Below, piece after piece: positions 13,573 to 14,866 of a stretch of 14,866 nt of DNA (position 1 is the stretch's first letter; the number at the start of each line of letters is the position of its first letter). The position numbers were made by a program, and so were the translations under genes. Source of the stretch: DATMQA01 sp035566895 (GTDB taxonomy: Bacteria; Verrucomicrobiota; Verrucomicrobiia; Limisphaerales; UBA8199); contig DATMQA010000181.1 in assembly GCA_035566895.1 (NCBI GenBank), positions 1 to 14,866 on the forward strand, given 5' to 3'. Below the pieces are notes generated by a model. It saw only the letters and a list, made by a program, of their open reading frames with translations. It did not search any database and was not told the origin of the DNA.

Positions 13573-14866
13573 TCAAATGAACCCGAGGTTCGTGGACGAG
13601 AAACGGCCGAGGTTGGGAAAGACGGTGGTAAGGTTGCCGGTATCGACGCCGAACCAGGTGGCCAGGGTGGCGAAGTACTGATCGACGGCGAGGGTGGGAA
13701 TCCAGCGGCCGGTGTTGGTGTCGTCGGGGCCGTTGACAGCGAGGGTGGGGAATTTGCCATAGGTGCGGTTGCCCTTGACGGCGCCGCCCAAGATGAGGTG
13801 GTGGCTGCCCCAGCCGTGGTCGCTGCCCTGGCCGTTGCTGGGGAAAGTGCGGCTGAAATCGCTGGCGGTGAAGGCGGTAACGCGCTGGGCGAAGGTGGGA
13901 TCGTTATGGGTGGGGAGGGCGCCGATTTGGCTCATGGCGGCCTGAAAGGCATTCAAGCACTGGCTCAACTCGGCCAGGAGGTTGGCGTGGGCGCCCTGGT
14001 AGGGGACAGGGACACCGCCGCTAACGGTGGTTTGGCCGGTGTGAAGGTCATAGCCGCCGACGGTGCAGAAGAAGATTTGGCGTTTCATGCCGAAGCCGCC
14101 CGAGGCGGTGGGGCGAGAGCCAGCTTCGATGAGGCGGGCGATCATTTTGAGCTGAGGTCCGAGGCCGGAGTTGAATTTTGTGCCGCTGGTAGGAGTGGTG
14201 ACCTGGAAGGGGCTTGAACCCGGGAAAGGAGTGGTCCAGAACTGTTGGGAGCCGGAAGGGTCAGCGGTGGCGAGGATGGCGGAATTGAGGACGCTGGTGG
14301 TATTGATGGTATGGGCAGCGACATTGGCATAGGCCTGAGCCTGCATGTTGGTATAGGGCAAGCCGAGGATGTTGGTAAGAGCATTGAGGCGGGCGCCGGA
14401 GACGCCGCTGAGGGAGATGGCGCCGGAAGTAGAAACGGAGTATTGGGCGATGGAGTTGCCGACTTCGAAGGTGTTGGCGCCGGCCAGCGTGACGGTGAGA
14501 GAGATGGGAGCGCCGGGCTGGACGGCGGCCAGGAGGTCGGCGCAACGCCCGCCCCAGCCGGTCTGGGGGGGCTGGTCGGGAATGGAGGTCTGCCATTGGG
14601 TGACCTGGTCGGCGTGAGAAAAGAGCTGGGGTGGCTTGGGGTAGGAGCCGGATTGGTATTGGGCGCGGGTGGTGGGATAGACGAGGGTGCCGGTATTGAA
14701 CAGGATAGCCAGGGTGCCAGCGCCGAAGAGGTTGACCAGTTCGGGGCAAGCGGGGTGGAGGCCGTAAGTATGTCCGTCAGGGTTGGCGGATAAAATGGGC
14801 AGGACGTTGAAGGGCGCGCCGGAGAGAGGCAAGGCGAGGATGGGGGTGCGAATGGCGGCGTAATTG
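13573..14866 (-). CDS. DUF1501 protein (5' end beyond the window)
   Basis: The frame is open to the right edge (first residues seen are NYAAIRTPILALPLSG), giving 430 residues without the N-terminus, which would hold any export signal. The family signs are GGYDLHTGQ, the TASDFSRTFPSNGQGSDHGWGSHHLILGGAVKG block near the C-terminus, and GRWIPTLAVDQYFATLATWFG. DUF1501 proteins are abundant in Planctomycetota and Verrucomicrobiota, are usually exported, and have a fold related, as far as I know, to alkaline phosphatases and sulfatases; their substrates are unknown. They often lie next to DUF1800 genes, which would be off the right edge. The membrane-anchored pseudopilin-like gene follows 15 nt downstream. 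Confidence 0.9.
   Translation of the reverse strand, partial: NYAAIRTPILALPLSGAPFNVLPILSANPDGHTYGLHPACPELVNLFGAGTLAILFNTGTLVYPTTRAQYQSGSYPKPPQLFSHADQVTQWQTSIPDQPPQTGWGGRCADLLAAVQPGAPISLTVTLAGANTFEVGNSIAQYSVSTSGAISLSGVSGARLNALTNILGLPYTNMQAQAYANVAAHTINTTSVLNSAILATADPSGSQQFWTTPFPGSSPFQVTTPTSGTKFNSGLGPQLKMIARLIEAGSRPTASGGFGMKRQIFFCTVGGYDLHTGQTTVSGGVPVPYQGAHANLLAELSQCLNAFQAAMSQIGALPTHNDPTFAQRVTAFTASDFSRTFPSNGQGSDHGWGSHHLILGGAVKGNRTYGKFPTLAVNGPDDTNTGRWIPTLAVDQYFATLATWFGVDTGNLTTVFPNLGRFSSTNLGFI

Overview
The window is a GC-rich bacterial chromosomal segment, and I infer a member of the Verrucomicrobiota (Pedosphaera/Limisphaera-like). The inference rests on a DUF1501 gene beside a membrane-anchored protein with a pseudopilin-like C-terminus, an MCE/Mla lipid transport operon together with a TolC-type protein (a diderm envelope), weak or absent Shine-Dalgarno sequences before many genes, and intergenic heptamer arrays built on GTGAAAC. 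No phage, IS element, CRISPR array or rRNA is visible, and most of the window looks like ordinary chromosome.

Left part, plus strand (about 160-4260): a possible promoter, then grpE and dnaJ (Hsp70 co-chaperones), rsmE (16S rRNA U1498 methyltransferase), a cytidylate-kinase-like protein, a tRNA-Glu(CUC) with a good promoter, and 10 nt after its CCA a RelE/ParE-like protein with no visible antitoxin. That gene converges, with a 2-nt gap, on the next block.

Middle part, minus strand (4263-11014), in transcription order: a 79-aa hypothetical gene, mlaE-mlaF-mlaD (permease, ATPase and MCE substrate-binding protein of a lipid ABC transporter), a 186-bp gap with two opposed heptamer arrays, a YacL-type membrane PIN/TRAM protein, a GlcD/D-lactate-dehydrogenase-like FAD oxidase and a monomeric sarcosine oxidase-like flavoenzyme. 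The last three are tightly spaced and may be one operon.

Right part: a 303-bp divergent intergenic region with a perfect 14-bp palindrome and a hexamer repeat, then a TolC-family outer membrane efflux protein (plus) with an unusual N-terminal extension. Converging on it are a single-pass membrane protein with a Pro/Ala-rich linker and a pseudopilin-like C-terminal domain, and a DUF1501 protein that runs off the right edge (both minus).

No single unmistakable new system is present. The most interesting signal is the family of 7-bp tandem repeats. Three of the four GTGAAAC arrays sit 0-19 nt after a stop codon (dnaJ, rsmE, mlaD) in the same orientation relative to the gene. Because the period is 7 and each GTGA unit holds TGA, they place stop codons in all three sense frames. 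The other points worth a second look are the tRNA/RelE pair, the N-terminal extension of the TolC protein, and the anchored pseudopilin-like domain beside DUF1501.
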